Assembly: GCA_963745755.1 (NCBI GenBank)
Contig: CAVUYP010000001.1
Span: 2,294,001 to 2,358,000, forward strand
From: RHKX01 sp963745755
GTDB lineage: Bacteria > Actinomycetota > Thermoleophilia > Solirubrobacterales > 70-9
Direction: 5' to 3'
Length of the DNA: 64,000 bases
In this document: positions 43,551 to 53,680 of the stretch, one piece after another
Position numbering within the stretch: position 1 is the stretch's first letter
How the letters are laid out: each line of letters begins with the position of its first letter
Translations under genes and position numbers: made by a program
The notes under the pieces: model-generated
Database searches by the model: none
What the model saw: only the letters and a program-made list of their open reading frames with translations
Told to the model about the DNA's origin: nothing

Positions 43551-44665
43551 GCCGCGTCCTCGTCACCGGCGGCGCCGGCTTCATCGGCTCCCACCTCGTC
43601 GACGCGCTGCTCGCCGCCGGCGAGGAGGTGCGGATCCTCGACAACCTCGATCCGCTCGCCCACCCCTCCGGCGCGCCGCCCGATCACCTCGACCCCGGCG
43701 CCGAGCTGCTGATCGGCGACCTCCGCTGCGGCGACGACGTGGCCGCCGCCCTCGACGGGGTCGACCGCGTCTACCACCTCGGCGGCATCGTCGGCAACGG
43801 CGAGTCGATGGTCAACGTCCGCAAGGCGATCGACTCCAACCCGGGCGGGACCGCGACCCTGCTCGAGGCGGTGATCGCCCGCCGCGACCGGATCCGGCGG
43901 GTCGTCGTCGCCTCATCGATGGTCGTCTACGGCGAGGGCGCCTACCGCTGCGCCGAGCACGGCGTCGTCACCCCCGGCGTCCGTCCCGTCGCCCAGCTTC
44001 GCGAGCGCCGCTGGGAGCCGGTCTGCCCGCGCTGCGGGCGCGACACCGAGCCGGTGCCGCTGACCGAGGACAAGCCGCTGCAGCCGATCAGCGTCTACGG
44101 GATCAGCAAGCGCGACACCGAGGAGCTCGCTCTCGTCCTCGGCGGCGCCTACGGGTTCGAGGCGGTCGCGCTCCGCTATCTGAACGTCTACGGCCCCCGG
44201 CAGGCGCTCGCGAACCCCTACACGGGCGTCGCCGCGATCTTCTCCTCGCGGCTGCTCGCCGGCAAGCCGCCGCGCGTCTTCGAGGACGGCCGCCAGATCC
44301 GCGACCTCGTCCACGTCTCCGACATCGTCGCCGCGACGCGGGCGGCGATGGACGCGCCCGCCGCCCCCGGCCACGCCTTCAACGTCGCAACCGGGCGGCG
44401 GATCGAGATCGGCGAGCTCGCCGGCAAGCTCGGCGACCTGCTCGCTCCCGGCACCCGCCCGGAGATCACCGGCGAGTTCCGCGCCGGCGACATCCGCCAC
44501 TGCTTCGCGGACCCGGGCCTGGCCCGCGAGCTGCTCGGCTTCGAGGCGCGGACGCCGCTCGAGGAGGGCCTGCCCGAGCTCGTCGATTGGGTCGCCCGCC
44601 AGCAGGTCACCGAGCCCGGCGACGCGGCGCTCGAATCGCTGCGCCGCGCCGGCCTCGTCGGCTAG
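43547..44665 (+). CDS. NAD-dependent sugar epimerase (extended SDR), dTDP-rhamnose 4-epimerase-like
   Basis: 372 residues, GTG at 43547. NAD-binding GxxGxxG in VLVTGGAGFIGSHLVDALLA, catalytic Tyr/Lys in SVYGISKRDTEELAL, substrate-side VALRYLNVYGPRQAL and VHVSDIVAATRAAM. An insert after VVASSMVVYGEG carries Cys/His pairs (RCAEHG ... CPRCGRDTE) that probably bind zinc, a feature shared with dTDP-L-rhamnose 4-epimerase-like enzymes. Sugar substrate is inferred only from this similarity. Confidence 0.85.
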   Translation: MSRVLVTGGAGFIGSHLVDALLAAGEEVRILDNLDPLAHPSGAPPDHLDPGAELLIGDLRCGDDVAAALDGVDRVYHLGGIVGNGESMVNVRKAIDSNPGGTATLLEAVIARRDRIRRVVVASSMVVYGEGAYRCAEHGVVTPGVRPVAQLRERRWEPVCPRCGRDTEPVPLTEDKPLQPISVYGISKRDTEELALVLGGAYGFEAVALRYLNVYGPRQALANPYTGVAAIFSSRLLAGKPPRVFEDGRQIRDLVHVSDIVAATRAAMDAPAAPGHAFNVATGRRIEIGELAGKLGDLLAPGTRPEITGEFRAGDIRHCFADPGLARELLGFEARTPLEEGLPELVDWVARQQVTEPGDAALESLRRAGLVG

Positions 44666-44697
44666 ACCCGCGGCCGCGATCGTCGTAGGATCGGCCC

Positions 44698-44967
44698 ATG
44701 TGCAGGAACATCAGACAACTCCACAACTTCGAGCCGCCGGCGAGCGACGAGGAGGTCCGCGACGCGGCGCTCCAGTACGTCCGCAAGATCAGCGGCTCGA
44801 ACAAGCCGTCGCAGGCGAACGCCGAGGCGTTCGATCGCGCCGTCGCCGAGGTCGCCGCGGCGACGCAGCGGCTGCTCGACGGGCTGGTCACGAACGCGCC
44901 GCCGAAGGACCGCGAGGTCGAGGCGGCGAAGCGCCGGGCCCGCTCGCAGGCGCGGTTCGCGGCCTAG
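44698..44967 (+). CDS. DUF2277 family protein
   Basis: 89 residues, ATG at 44698. The N-terminus MCRNIRQLHNFEPPASDEEV followed by AALQYVRKISGSNKPSQANA is the DUF2277 signature. The conserved MCRNI start may involve the Cys in metal or redox binding, but no function is established. Stand-alone gene. Confidence 0.88.
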   Translation: MCRNIRQLHNFEPPASDEEVRDAALQYVRKISGSNKPSQANAEAFDRAVAEVAAATQRLLDGLVTNAPPKDREVEAAKRRARSQARFAA

Positions 44968-44977
44968 CGCCGGCCGG

Positions 44978-45244
44978 TCAGCTGAGGCCCTGGCGGGCTT
45001 CGGAGACCAGCGTCACGGCCTCCGGGAAGATCATCCGGATCACGTCGCGGACCTGAGTCGCCTGCTCGTCGGACGTGCCGGTCAGGTCGACCTGGCCGAT
45101 TGCCGCGACGGTCATCGTCACCGCGAGCTGGATCGCCTGGTCGGCGAAGGCGACCTTCTGGGCGCCCTGCATCGATTCCGCGAGCTCGCCGAGCCGGGCC
45201 TGCAGGTCCTCCGGGTCGCCGAACATTCCGAATCCACCTTCCAT
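44978..45244 (-). CDS. Conserved small hypothetical protein
   Basis: 88 residues, ATG at 45244. Helical and acidic, no membrane segment: FGDPEDLQARLGELAESMQG, AQKVAFADQAIQLAVTMTVA, TQVRDVIRMIFPEAVTLVSE. Convergent with DUF2277 (10-base gap). Not recognised as a named family. Confidence 0.6.
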   Translation of the reverse strand: MEGGFGMFGDPEDLQARLGELAESMQGAQKVAFADQAIQLAVTMTVAAIGQVDLTGTSDEQATQVRDVIRMIFPEAVTLVSEARQGLS

Positions 45245-45282
45245 GCCGGACAGGATAGGCGGTCGCCGGGGCCGGCCGGCGC

Positions 45283-45933
45283 TCAGTCGCCCGACCCGGC
45301 GGTGGCGGGTCTCGCGGTGGCCGTGAGGATGCCGCCGCGGGCGAAGACGGTGGCGAGCAGCTCCAGCGGCAGCGCGAACATCGCCGCCGGGATCGCGACG
45401 AGGACGCTGACCGTCCAGTCGAGCGCGTAGAGCAGCCGGTCACGGCTGCCCTCAGGCTCCGGCAGGTTGCCCGATCGGGCGTTGCGGACGAAGTTGTCGC
45501 GGTAGGTGAAGGCGTTGACGACCGTCTGCCACATCAGCTTGAAGGAGCGGTTCCGGAACGGCGTGCCGACCTCGGTCACCTCGAGGCCCTGATCGGCGAG
45601 CAGGAGGCGCAGCGCCTCCGGCGTCAGGTGGAGCCGCCGCAGCTCCGGCTCGAGGCCGGCCCACTGGGCGCCGCCGAGGCTTCCCTGGAAGCTGCGCCGG
45701 TTCGGGGCGACGATCTCGACCGTGCCGTTCTCGTTGCGCTCGATGAGCTGATGGATCTCGGCATCGGCGTCGGGTGGCTCCGGCCGCCTGGTCACCGCCA
45801 GCCCGCAGTTCTCGCAGCGGTCGAGGACGATCTTGTGTCCGCGGTCGAGCGGGTCGTGGGCGGCCGTCCACCCGTACAGCGTCGCTCCGCATGCCGGGCA
45901 CGGGTAGTGGGCGTCCTTCTGCTCTGCCGCCAT
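45283..45933 (-). CDS. Zinc-ribbon protein with methyltransferase-like C-terminal half, SAM-binding core missing
   Basis: 216 residues, ATG at 45933. N-terminal zinc ribbon: YPCPACGATLYGWTAAHDPL ... RCENCGLAV (four Cys). The next part (VAPNRRSFQGSLGGAQWAGL, ELRRLHLTPEALRLLLADQG, LEVTEVGTPF) resembles the C-terminal half of class I methyltransferases that start with such a ribbon. The Rossmann motif I (GxGxG) that should lie between them is absent. Two hydrophobic segments follow (YALDWTVSVLVAIPAAMFAL, LELLATVFARGG). It could be a remnant or a protein re-used for another role. Confidence 0.6.
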   Translation of the reverse strand: MAAEQKDAHYPCPACGATLYGWTAAHDPLDRGHKIVLDRCENCGLAVTRRPEPPDADAEIHQLIERNENGTVEIVAPNRRSFQGSLGGAQWAGLEPELRRLHLTPEALRLLLADQGLEVTEVGTPFRNRSFKLMWQTVVNAFTYRDNFVRNARSGNLPEPEGSRDRLLYALDWTVSVLVAIPAAMFALPLELLATVFARGGILTATARPATAGSGD

Positions 45934-45941
45934 CGTCGCCC

Positions 45942-47075
45942 TCAGACCGGCTCGATCTCGGTGCTGATCCCGTCCCCGGCGAGCGCAGCCAGAAACGACT
46001 CCGGCTCGAAGGCCTGCGCGGGGGCGAGTCCGCCGCGCCGGTCGAAGCCCGGGTCGAGCATTCGCGTCGCGCCGGCGGCGATGATCCGGGCGGTGATGCC
46101 GTAGACGTCGTGTCCGCGCAGGACGCCGGTCCTCGTCCCGGTCCGGGTCCGCGCCTCGCAGACGAGGGTGAAGCTCGCCCGCTCGCGGTCCCGCTGCGAC
46201 GGCCCTTCCGGCAGCCTGGCGACGAGCTTGCCGACGGCGCCGCGCAGCGGCGTCGCCATCGCGAAGCCGCTCGCGGTCAGCAACGGCGCCGAGAGCGGGC
46301 CGAGCTCGACCCCGAGCAGCCCCCGCAGGTCGATGACGGTACGGACCGAGTCGACGTCGACGTGCCTGGGGACGGTTATCTGCTCGCCGGACGGGTAGCG
46401 GCCGACCCGCCGCACGCCGATCGGAGCCGGGAAGCCGAAGCGGCCGCGCCCGGCCAGCCGCGAGGCGGGCTCGAGCGCGCCGTCGCGCCACTCGACGTCG
46501 CCGCCCTTGATCATCTCCAGCGCCGAGAGCGTCGTGCCGCGGGTCGTCCCGAGATCCTCGACGTGGTAGGCGAGAGTCAGCTCCTCGACGTGACCCAGCT
46601 CCGCCGCGGTCAGCGCCGCGAGCATGTCGCCGGGCACGTAGTCGAAGCCGAAGCCGCTGACCAGCGCAGCCCCGGAGTCCGCCGCCCGCGGCCCCCAGCG
46701 CTCGAACGAGTCACGGATGAACGGCTGCTCGCCGGTCGTGTCGAGGTAGTGGGTGCCGGCGTCGGCGGCGGCCTCGATCACCGGCCTCCCGTGCAGCGTG
46801 AACGGCCCGGCGCAGGCGACGACGGCGGCGGCCGGCGCGATCAGCTCGCGCAGCCCGCGGGCATCGTCGAGGGGGACGGCCGCGACCCTCGCCGCGGCGC
46901 CGGGACCGAGCGACGCGGCGACCGCCTCGAGCTTGCCGCGGTTGCGGCCGGCGAGCACGAGCGCGACGCCGCGCGCCTCCAGCTCGGCGGCGATCAGCCT
47001 GCCGGTATAGCCGCTGGCGCCGTAGACGACGACCTCGGGGGTGCGGGTGGCGGCTCCGGCATCCATTGCGGCCAT
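45942..47075 (-). CDS. Saccharopine dehydrogenase-like NAD(P)-binding oxidoreductase
   Basis: 377 residues. Rossmann start EVVVYGASGYTGRLIAAELE, then LVLAGRNRGKLEAVAASLG, VVACAGPFTLHGRPVIEAAA and THYLDTTGEQPFIRDSFERW, typical of the trans-acting enoyl reductase / saccharopine dehydrogenase NADP-binding group. The substrate is unknown; mycobacterial relatives act in lipid synthesis. Start ATG 47075 (ATG 47066 also possible). It is separated by eight bases from the next gene on the same strand. Confidence 0.8.
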   Translation of the reverse strand: MAAMDAGAATRTPEVVVYGASGYTGRLIAAELEARGVALVLAGRNRGKLEAVAASLGPGAAARVAAVPLDDARGLRELIAPAAAVVACAGPFTLHGRPVIEAAADAGTHYLDTTGEQPFIRDSFERWGPRAADSGAALVSGFGFDYVPGDMLAALTAAELGHVEELTLAYHVEDLGTTRGTTLSALEMIKGGDVEWRDGALEPASRLAGRGRFGFPAPIGVRRVGRYPSGEQITVPRHVDVDSVRTVIDLRGLLGVELGPLSAPLLTASGFAMATPLRGAVGKLVARLPEGPSQRDRERASFTLVCEARTRTGTRTGVLRGHDVYGITARIIAAGATRMLDPGFDRRGGLAPAQAFEPESFLAALAGDGISTEIEPV

Positions 47076-47133
47076 GCTATTGGCGGCGGCAGGCCCACGG
47101 CGGCGGCCACGGTGGGCTAAGTTGGACCGCTCG

Positions 47134-47373
47134 ATGGCCCACATGACCCCCGGACAGCTCGCCAACCGCGATCGCGTCGAGGCCCTGATCGGCGTCGCGG
47201 CGCCGTTCCTCGACGTCGTTCTCGGCGTCGGCGACCGGATCAGCCGGATCGTCGAGCCGGGCGACAACGAGTACTACCCGATCCGGCCCGGCGGGCCGGT
47301 CGCGCTGCCGGGCGAGGCGGGCTACGAGGAGGACGCCGGCCTGCCGGCGCCGGAGCCCTCCGAACCGGCATAG
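47134..47373 (+). CDS. Small hypothetical protein
   Basis: 79 residues, ATG at 47134: a helix (QLANRDRVEALIGVAAPFLD, VVLGVGDRISRIV) and a Pro/Glu-rich tail (PGDNEYYPIRPGGPVALPGE). Its 3' end overlaps the antiparallel deformylase gene by 52 bases. No domain recognised; coding likelihood is moderate. Confidence 0.45.
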   Translation: MAHMTPGQLANRDRVEALIGVAAPFLDVVLGVGDRISRIVEPGDNEYYPIRPGGPVALPGEAGYEEDAGLPAPEPSEPA

Positions 47374-47846
47374 CGCTTGCGCCGGAAGACGTCGTCGACG
47401 AGCGAGGCGACGCGGTCGAGGAAGAGGATCCCGTCGAGGTGGTCGATCTCGTGCTGGATGCAGCGCGCCTCGAAGCCGGCGCTCTCGACCGTGCCGCCGA
47501 CATGCTCGACGGTGATCGTCGTCGCCCGGCGGACGTTCGCGGTCAGGTCGGGGATCGAGAGGCATCCCTCGCGGCCGATCTCGGCGCCGTCGGCGGCGAC
47601 GATCCGCGGGTTGACGAGCAGCAGTCGGCCGTTGTCGCTCTCGGCCTTGCGGTGGCCGCGGACATCGACGGCGACGATCCGGGCGAGGTGGCCGAGCTGG
47701 GGAGCGGCGAGGCCGACGCAGTGGCCGAGCGCATCGATCGTCGCGAGCAGGTCGGCGGCGATCGGCTCGACCTCGGCCGGCTGCGCCGGCGTCGCAATCT
47801 GCTTGAGCCGCGGGTCGGGATAGAGCAGGACCTCGCGGGCGGGCAT
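47322..47846 (-). CDS. def: Peptide deformylase
   Basis: 174 residues. Removes the formyl group from nascent proteins. All three motifs are intact: GLAAPQLG, EGCLSIP and QHEIDHLDG (metal Cys and two His). N-terminus REVLLYPDPRLKQIATPAQP is normal. ATG at 47846. Located 20 bases after the ACT-domain gene on the same strand. Confidence 0.95.
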   Translation of the reverse strand: MPAREVLLYPDPRLKQIATPAQPAEVEPIAADLLATIDALGHCVGLAAPQLGHLARIVAVDVRGHRKAESDNGRLLLVNPRIVAADGAEIGREGCLSIPDLTANVRRATTITVEHVGGTVESAGFEARCIQHEIDHLDGILFLDRVASLVDDVFRRKRYAGSEGSGAGRPASSS

Positions 47847-47866
47847 CGGCGAGCCTTCGGGCGCCG

Positions 47867-48400
47867 CTAGAGCGCCTCGGCCTCGAGCGGCCGCAGCTCG
47901 ATCTCGACCTCGTTGCGGGCTGCGATCGCCCGCAGCTCCGCCTCGACTGCGCCGTGATCGCGGTCGCCGAGCTCGACCTCGAGCAGCATCACGTAGATCG
48001 GCGCACCGGGCCCGCCGCCGACCCGCGTCTGCAGGTCGGCGATGTTGACGGCGCTGGCGGCGAGACCCGCGGTGACCGCGTGGACGATGCCCGGGTGGTC
48101 GGCGCCGTAGACCGTGATCACGTGATCGGGCGCCGCCGTCGCCGTCGGGCCCTCGTCGCCGACCGTGGCGATGCTGAGCGCCTCGAGGCCGAGGTCGTCG
48201 CGGGCCGGCGCGAGCGCGGTCGCGACCGCCTCGCGATCGGCCGCCGGCGTGGAGACGAGCAGCATCACCGCGAAGTGGCCGCCGAGGTTGGTCATCCGCG
48301 AGTCCTCGATGTTGCCGTCGACCGCGAGCAACCCGGCGGCGATCGCGGCGACGATCCCGGGACGGTCCCGCCCGACGGCGCTGACGGCGAAGTGGCCCAC
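47867..48400 (-). CDS. Two-ACT-domain regulator (GcvR/PurU-like)
   Basis: 177 residues, GTG at 48400. Two tandem ACT domains: GHFAVSAVGRDRPGIVAAIA with NIEDSRMTNLGGHFAVMLLV, and HVITVYGADHPGIVHAVTAG with ASAVNIADLQTRVGG. Layout matches glycine-cleavage repressor-like proteins, which sense amino acids. No DNA-binding or formyltransferase domain is attached. Same direction as def downstream, possibly one transcript. Confidence 0.85.
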   Translation of the reverse strand: MGHFAVSAVGRDRPGIVAAIAAGLLAVDGNIEDSRMTNLGGHFAVMLLVSTPAADREAVATALAPARDDLGLEALSIATVGDEGPTATAAPDHVITVYGADHPGIVHAVTAGLAASAVNIADLQTRVGGGPGAPIYVMLLEVELGDRDHGAVEAELRAIAARNEVEIELRPLEAEAL

Positions 48401-48483
48401 GCGCCTAAGATACGCCCCACAGCCAGCCCGCATCCCGGCAATCGCGCCCGCGGGACGAACCAGCCCGAGGAGCGGAGCCAAGC

Positions 48484-49335
48484 GTGGAGTTGACCAGCCA
48501 GGAGATCGAGGACGAACGCCGCCGCGGCCGAATCGCCGGCATCGCGACGATCCTCGGGGTGATCGTCTTCATCGCCGCGATGGGCCTCGCCGGCGACTTC
48601 AACGGCGCCGAGCAGGCCGAGCAGCTGCGGATGTTCGACTCGGTGAAGAGCGATCTGCTGCTGCAGGTGCTGCTGCAGGCATTCGCCGTCCTGCTCTTCA
48701 TCCCGGCGCTGGTCTCGCTGTTTCGCTCGATCCGCAGCCGCAGCGAGTCGCTGCGGCCGGGCCTGATCGGTCTCGTCATCGCCGGCCCGGTCCTGCTCGC
48801 CGTATCGCTGGTCGTCACCTACTTCGCGTTCCGCGATGCCGCCGACGTCTTCCTCGATCCCGCCGGCAACTACGACACGAGCTCCAACGACGTAGCCGAC
48901 AACGTCTTCTACGACCAGTTCCCGACCCAGCTCCGCACCGGATTCGGCCTCGCCGGCTCGCTCGGGCTCGCCTTCAGCACCGTCTACATGGCGTTGCATG
49001 CGATGCGGGCCGGGTTGATGACGAGGTTCTGGGGCACGCTGGCGATGGCCCTCGGCATCGGCACGCTGCTGTTCGGCAGCCTGATGCTGGTCGCCTACAT
49101 GATCGTCATCGCCCTGCTCGTCGCCGGTTGGTGGCCCGGTACCCGGCCGCCCGCGTGGGACGCAGGCAAGGCGATCCCGTGGCCGACTCCGGGCCGTGCA
49201 GGCGACGCCGAACCGCGCGAGGACGACGTCGCCGCCCCCGAGGATTTCGACGGAACCGCGACCGAGGTCGACCCTGGTCCCGGCCCGCCCGGTGGCGAGG
49301 GGCCGCAGAAGCGCAAGCGCAAGCGGCGCTCCTAG
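48484..49335 (+). CDS. Hypothetical membrane protein with basic C-terminus
   Basis: 283 residues, GTG at 48484 with GAGCGGAG upstream. About four to five hydrophobic segments (IAGIATILGVIVFIAAMGLA, LLLQVLLQAFAVLLFIPALV, PGLIGLVIAGPVLLAVSLVV, FGLAGSLGLAFSTVYMALHA, LGIGTLLFGSLMLVAYMIVI). A cytoplasmic Pro/Asp/Glu-rich region ends in KRKRKRRS. Family not recognised with certainty. Confidence 0.7.
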   Translation: MELTSQEIEDERRRGRIAGIATILGVIVFIAAMGLAGDFNGAEQAEQLRMFDSVKSDLLLQVLLQAFAVLLFIPALVSLFRSIRSRSESLRPGLIGLVIAGPVLLAVSLVVTYFAFRDAADVFLDPAGNYDTSSNDVADNVFYDQFPTQLRTGFGLAGSLGLAFSTVYMALHAMRAGLMTRFWGTLAMALGIGTLLFGSLMLVAYMIVIALLVAGWWPGTRPPAWDAGKAIPWPTPGRAGDAEPREDDVAAPEDFDGTATEVDPGPGPPGGEGPQKRKRKRRS

Positions 49336-49351
49336 GGCCGGCGGTGTCGCG

Positions 49352-49786
49352 GTGAGTCGGCTCGGCGCACCGCGTCCGATCGCCAGGCTGATCCTCGGCC
49401 TGCTCGCCGCCGTTCAGGCGACCGACGGCGTCTACGCGCTGCTGGCGCCACGTTCCTTCTACGAGGACTTCCCGCTCGGCCGCGGCTGGGTGGAGGCGCT
49501 GCCGGCGTTCAACGAGCACCTGGTCCGCGACGTCGGCTCGCTGTTCCTCGCGACCGCAGTCGTCCTCGCCGCCGCGGCGATCTGGCTCGAGCGCCGGCTC
49601 GTCATCGTCGCGCTCGTCTCGTTCCTCGTCTTCTCGGTCCCGCACACGATCTACCACCTGTTCAACCTCGAGGGGATCTCGACCGGCGATGCGATCGCCG
49701 AGGCCGTGCTCCTCGCCCTGACCGTGATCGCACCGCTGGGCCTGCTCGCCGCGATCCTTCGCGCCCGACCGGCAACGGCGGGCTGA
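49352..49786 (+). CDS. Hypothetical four-TM membrane protein
   Basis: 144 residues, GTG at 49352, 16 bases after the preceding gene. Four hydrophobic segments: ARLILGLLAAVQATDGVYAL, VGSLFLATAVVLAAAAIWLE, VIVALVSFLVFSVPHTIYHL and AEAVLLALTVIAPLGLLAAI. The pattern (DFPLGRGWVEALPAFNEHLV between segments 1 and 2) recurs in small actinobacterial membrane proteins of unknown function. Confidence 0.7.
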   Translation: MSRLGAPRPIARLILGLLAAVQATDGVYALLAPRSFYEDFPLGRGWVEALPAFNEHLVRDVGSLFLATAVVLAAAAIWLERRLVIVALVSFLVFSVPHTIYHLFNLEGISTGDAIAEAVLLALTVIAPLGLLAAILRARPATAG

Positions 49787-49789
49787 GGC

Positions 49790-50707
49790 TCAGAGCAGGC
49801 TGGCGATCAGCGCGACGACGACGACGATCGCGGTCGTCCAGGTGACCGCCTCGGCGGTCGTCTTCAGGTCGAGCCCGTAGGCGTGGGCGACGATCATCGA
49901 GTTGAGTCCGCTCGGCATCAGCGCCATCAGCAGGTAGGTGTCGGGAAGGTCGATCAGCGGCAGCGCCAGCAGCAGGAGCGCCGCCGGCAGCAGCACCAGC
50001 TTGGTCCCGATCACCAGCGCCGTCGCCCGGCTCAGTGCCGGCGGCATCCGCAGGCCGGCCGGGCCCGCGTCCTCCTGCAGCGCCGCCCCGACGGCGTAGA
50101 AGCCGACCGGGAGGATCGCGACGACGACGACGCGAGAGATGTCGACGAGCAGCCCGGGGGCGAGCGCGTCGGGGGCGAGCAGGGCGGCGACCGCGGCGTA
50201 GAGCGGCAGGTTGCGGGCGAAGAAGGCGCCGGCCCGCTGCCGGGCGCCGACGCCGGCTCGCGTCCCGAACGCGGCGCCGGCCGAGAAGGCGCCGATCAGC
50301 AGCGCCGGGGCGCCGACAGCGACGTCGTAGGCGACCGCCTCGCCGAGCTGGTCGCTGCCGAGCAGGGCGATCGTCAGCGGGTAGCCGAGGTAGGCGGTGT
50401 TGGCGACGAGCGTGCAGGCGATCACGGCGCCGATCTGCGGGCGGGTCAGCTCGAGGAACCGGGAGCCGACCAGGTATGCGACGCCGGCGGCGAGCGCCGT
50501 CGCCACCCAGGCGAGCCCGATGCCGCCGCCGAGGTCGGCATCGAAGGAGACGTGCACGAGGTTGAAGAACGTGACCGGCGGCAGGACCAGGTAGAGGATC
50601 CAGTGCAGCGCCCGGCGCGAGTCGTGGCCGGCGCGATCGGGCCAGCGCCGCTCGGCGCTGATGCCGGCGGCGGTGGCGAGCAGGATTGCGGCGATGATCA
50701 GTATCAA
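49790..50707 (-). CDS. AEC-family (auxin efflux carrier-like) transporter
   Basis: 305 residues, about ten membrane segments. Start is TTG at 50707 (no ATG/GTG available in frame before the first segment). Family markers: LHWILYLVLPPVTFFNLVHV, VANTAYLGYPLTIALLG and ALMPSGLNSMIVAHAYGLDL. Bacterial AEC members carry malonate, malate or other small organic acids. It is divergent from an aminotransferase with an operator-like palindrome just outside its start, which suggests co-regulation with the catabolic locus. Confidence 0.85.
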   Translation of the reverse strand: MILIIAAILLATAAGISAERRWPDRAGHDSRRALHWILYLVLPPVTFFNLVHVSFDADLGGGIGLAWVATALAAGVAYLVGSRFLELTRPQIGAVIACTLVANTAYLGYPLTIALLGSDQLGEAVAYDVAVGAPALLIGAFSAGAAFGTRAGVGARQRAGAFFARNLPLYAAVAALLAPDALAPGLLVDISRVVVVAILPVGFYAVGAALQEDAGPAGLRMPPALSRATALVIGTKLVLLPAALLLLALPLIDLPDTYLLMALMPSGLNSMIVAHAYGLDLKTTAEAVTWTTAIVVVVALIASLL

Positions 50708-50719
50708 TGGCCCGTGGAA

Positions 50720-50730
50720 CTGTTCAACAA
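50720..50730. promoter_or_regulatory. Predicted GntR operator 1 (AEC/aminotransferase promoter)
   Basis: CTGTTCAACAA, with palindromic core TGTTCAACA, shares its centre with operator 2 and differs from the consensus TTGTnnnACAA by one base. It lies 13 bases beyond the AEC start and 49 bases before the aminotransferase ATG at 50779. A -10-like TATGGT sits at 50739-50744. GntR/FadR-type regulators bind TnGTnnnACnA, which supports the assignment. Confidence 0.55.
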
Positions 50731-50778
50731 TCAGATGTTATGGTGGGTGGGGAGCAGCCGTGGATACTGATCGAACCG

Positions 50779-52136
50779 ATGCCTGACGACGATCCCGCCA
50801 CCCCGCGCGTCAACGGCGAGCTGCCCGGGCCGCGCTCGCGGGAGCTGCTCGACCGCGGTGCGAAGCTGTTCTACCGGGGCCTGGCCGACGGGCTGGCGCC
50901 GCTGGTGGTCGACCACAAGGACGGCCACACGGTCACCGACGTCGACGGCAACGTCTTCTTGGACCTCGCCTCCGCCTCGGCGTCGGTCCCGATCGGTGCC
51001 TGCCGCGAGGATCTGATCGAACCGGCGGTGGCGGCGATCGGGCGCTACGGCAACGAGGACAGCCACGCGCTCGCCTCGCCGGGCATGTTCGAGCTCGCGC
51101 GGCGGCTCGTCGACCTCGCGCCACGGTCGATCGAGCGGGTCGACATCGCCCTGAACGGGACCGAGGCCGTCGAGACCGCGATCCGGCTGATGCGCCACGT
51201 CACCGGGCGGCCGCTCGTGCTCGCCTTCCACGGCAGCTATCACGGCGAATCGACGGCGACGGCGGCCCTCGGCGCCGAGATCCACGAGATCAGCGCCGGT
51301 GACAGGGCGCTCGGCAACGGCTTCGTGCACGTGCCCTTCCCGAACCCGTACCGGACACCGTTCGCGCCGGCCCGCGCCGGCGGCAGCGGCGACGCCACCG
51401 TCGACTACATCCGCGACGAGCTGCTCTTCCACCTCGTCGACCCGGCTCTCGTCGCCGGCGTCGTCATCGAGCCGGTGCTCGGCTCCGGCGGCTGCGTCGC
51501 GCCTCCGAACCCGTTCTGGACGGCGCTGACGGCGCTCTGCGCCGAGCACGACTGGCTGCTCTGCGCCGACGAGGTCAAGACCGGCATGGGGCGGAGCGGC
51601 ACGATGCTCGCGGTCGAGCGCTGGGGCGTCGAGCCCGACCTGATCTGCATGGGCAAGGCGCTCGGGGGCGGCGTGATGCCGATCGGCGCCGTCCTCGGCA
51701 GCGAGCGGGCTCTCGGATCCGTCGACGACCTCAGCACCGGATCGACCTGGTCGTGGCTGCCGGGATCGGTGGCGGCGGCGCTCGCGACCCTCGACGCCTA
51801 CGCGCGCGAGGACGTGCTCGGCAACGTCGCCGCGCTCGAGGCACTCGCCGCCGATCGCCTCGGCGCGCTCGCCGCCCGTCACGAGCGGATCGGCGAGGTG
51901 CGGGCGATCGGCTGCTTTTTGGCGATCGAGTTCGTCCGCGACCCGGCGACGAAGGAACGCGATCCGGCCACCCAGGAGGCGGTCGCGGCGGCGGCGCTGC
52001 GACGCGGCGTTCTCGCCGACTCGAGCACGACATCGCTGAACCTGCAGCCGTCGCTGCTGATGCCCCCCGAGGCGCTCGACGACGCCCTCGCGATCGTTGC
52101 CGATGCGGTTGACGAGGTCCTCGCCGGGGAGCCGCG

Positions 52137-52140
<4 letters not shown>
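50779..52140 (+). CDS. Class III aminotransferase
   Basis: 453 residues from ATG 50779 (earlier in-frame ATGs at 50707 and 50740 lie over the operator and -10 region). PLP enzyme. Elements: VTDVDGNVFLDLASASASVP, VDIALNGTEAVETAIRLMRH, AFHGSYHGESTAT, LLCADEVKTGMGRSGTMLAV and the Schiff-base Lys in LICMGKALGGGVMPIGAVLG. Resembles 4-aminobutyrate/omega-amino acid aminotransferases. Followed by kbl with a 4-base overlap. Substrate unknown. Confidence 0.88.
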
Positions 52141-53323
<1,183 letters not shown>

Positions 53324-53327
<4 letters not shown>

Positions 53328-53680
53328 CCGTCGCAGGCCACGAAGACCTTCGTCAGGGTCTCGTCGATCGTCCAGATCGTCTCGGCGCCGGCGGGGAGGA
53401 CGCAGACGTCACCGGGCCCGACCTCGTGGCGGGCTCCGTCGTGCTCGATCGTCGCCCGGCCGGAGAGGACCACGAACGTCTCGTCGGCCTCGACGTCGGT
53501 GACGGTCCCCTCGGTGCAGCGCCAGACGCCGGTGACGAGCGAGCATCCGCCGGACAGCGGGACGGTCGCGATCTCCCCCTCTTCGGTCCGCGGCGTGCCG
53601 GCGCGGACCGACTGCGGATCGAGTCGCGTCTCGCCGAGCGTGACCGCCGCCGGCGCGACGACCACGATCGGCCGGCTCAA
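53324..53680 (-). CDS. Cupin-domain protein (DUF861/EutQ-like)
   Basis: 118 residues from TTG 53680, which overlaps the PhoX-like stop by three bases (GTG 53665 is an alternative). One small cupin barrel: VTDVEADETFVVLSGRATIE, HEVGPGDVCVLPAGAETIWT. Matches the Cupin_3 group seen in ureidoglycine aminohydrolase-like and EutQ-like proteins. The usual HxH metal motif is replaced, so metal binding is doubtful. Co-transcribed with the PhoX-like gene. Confidence 0.75.
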
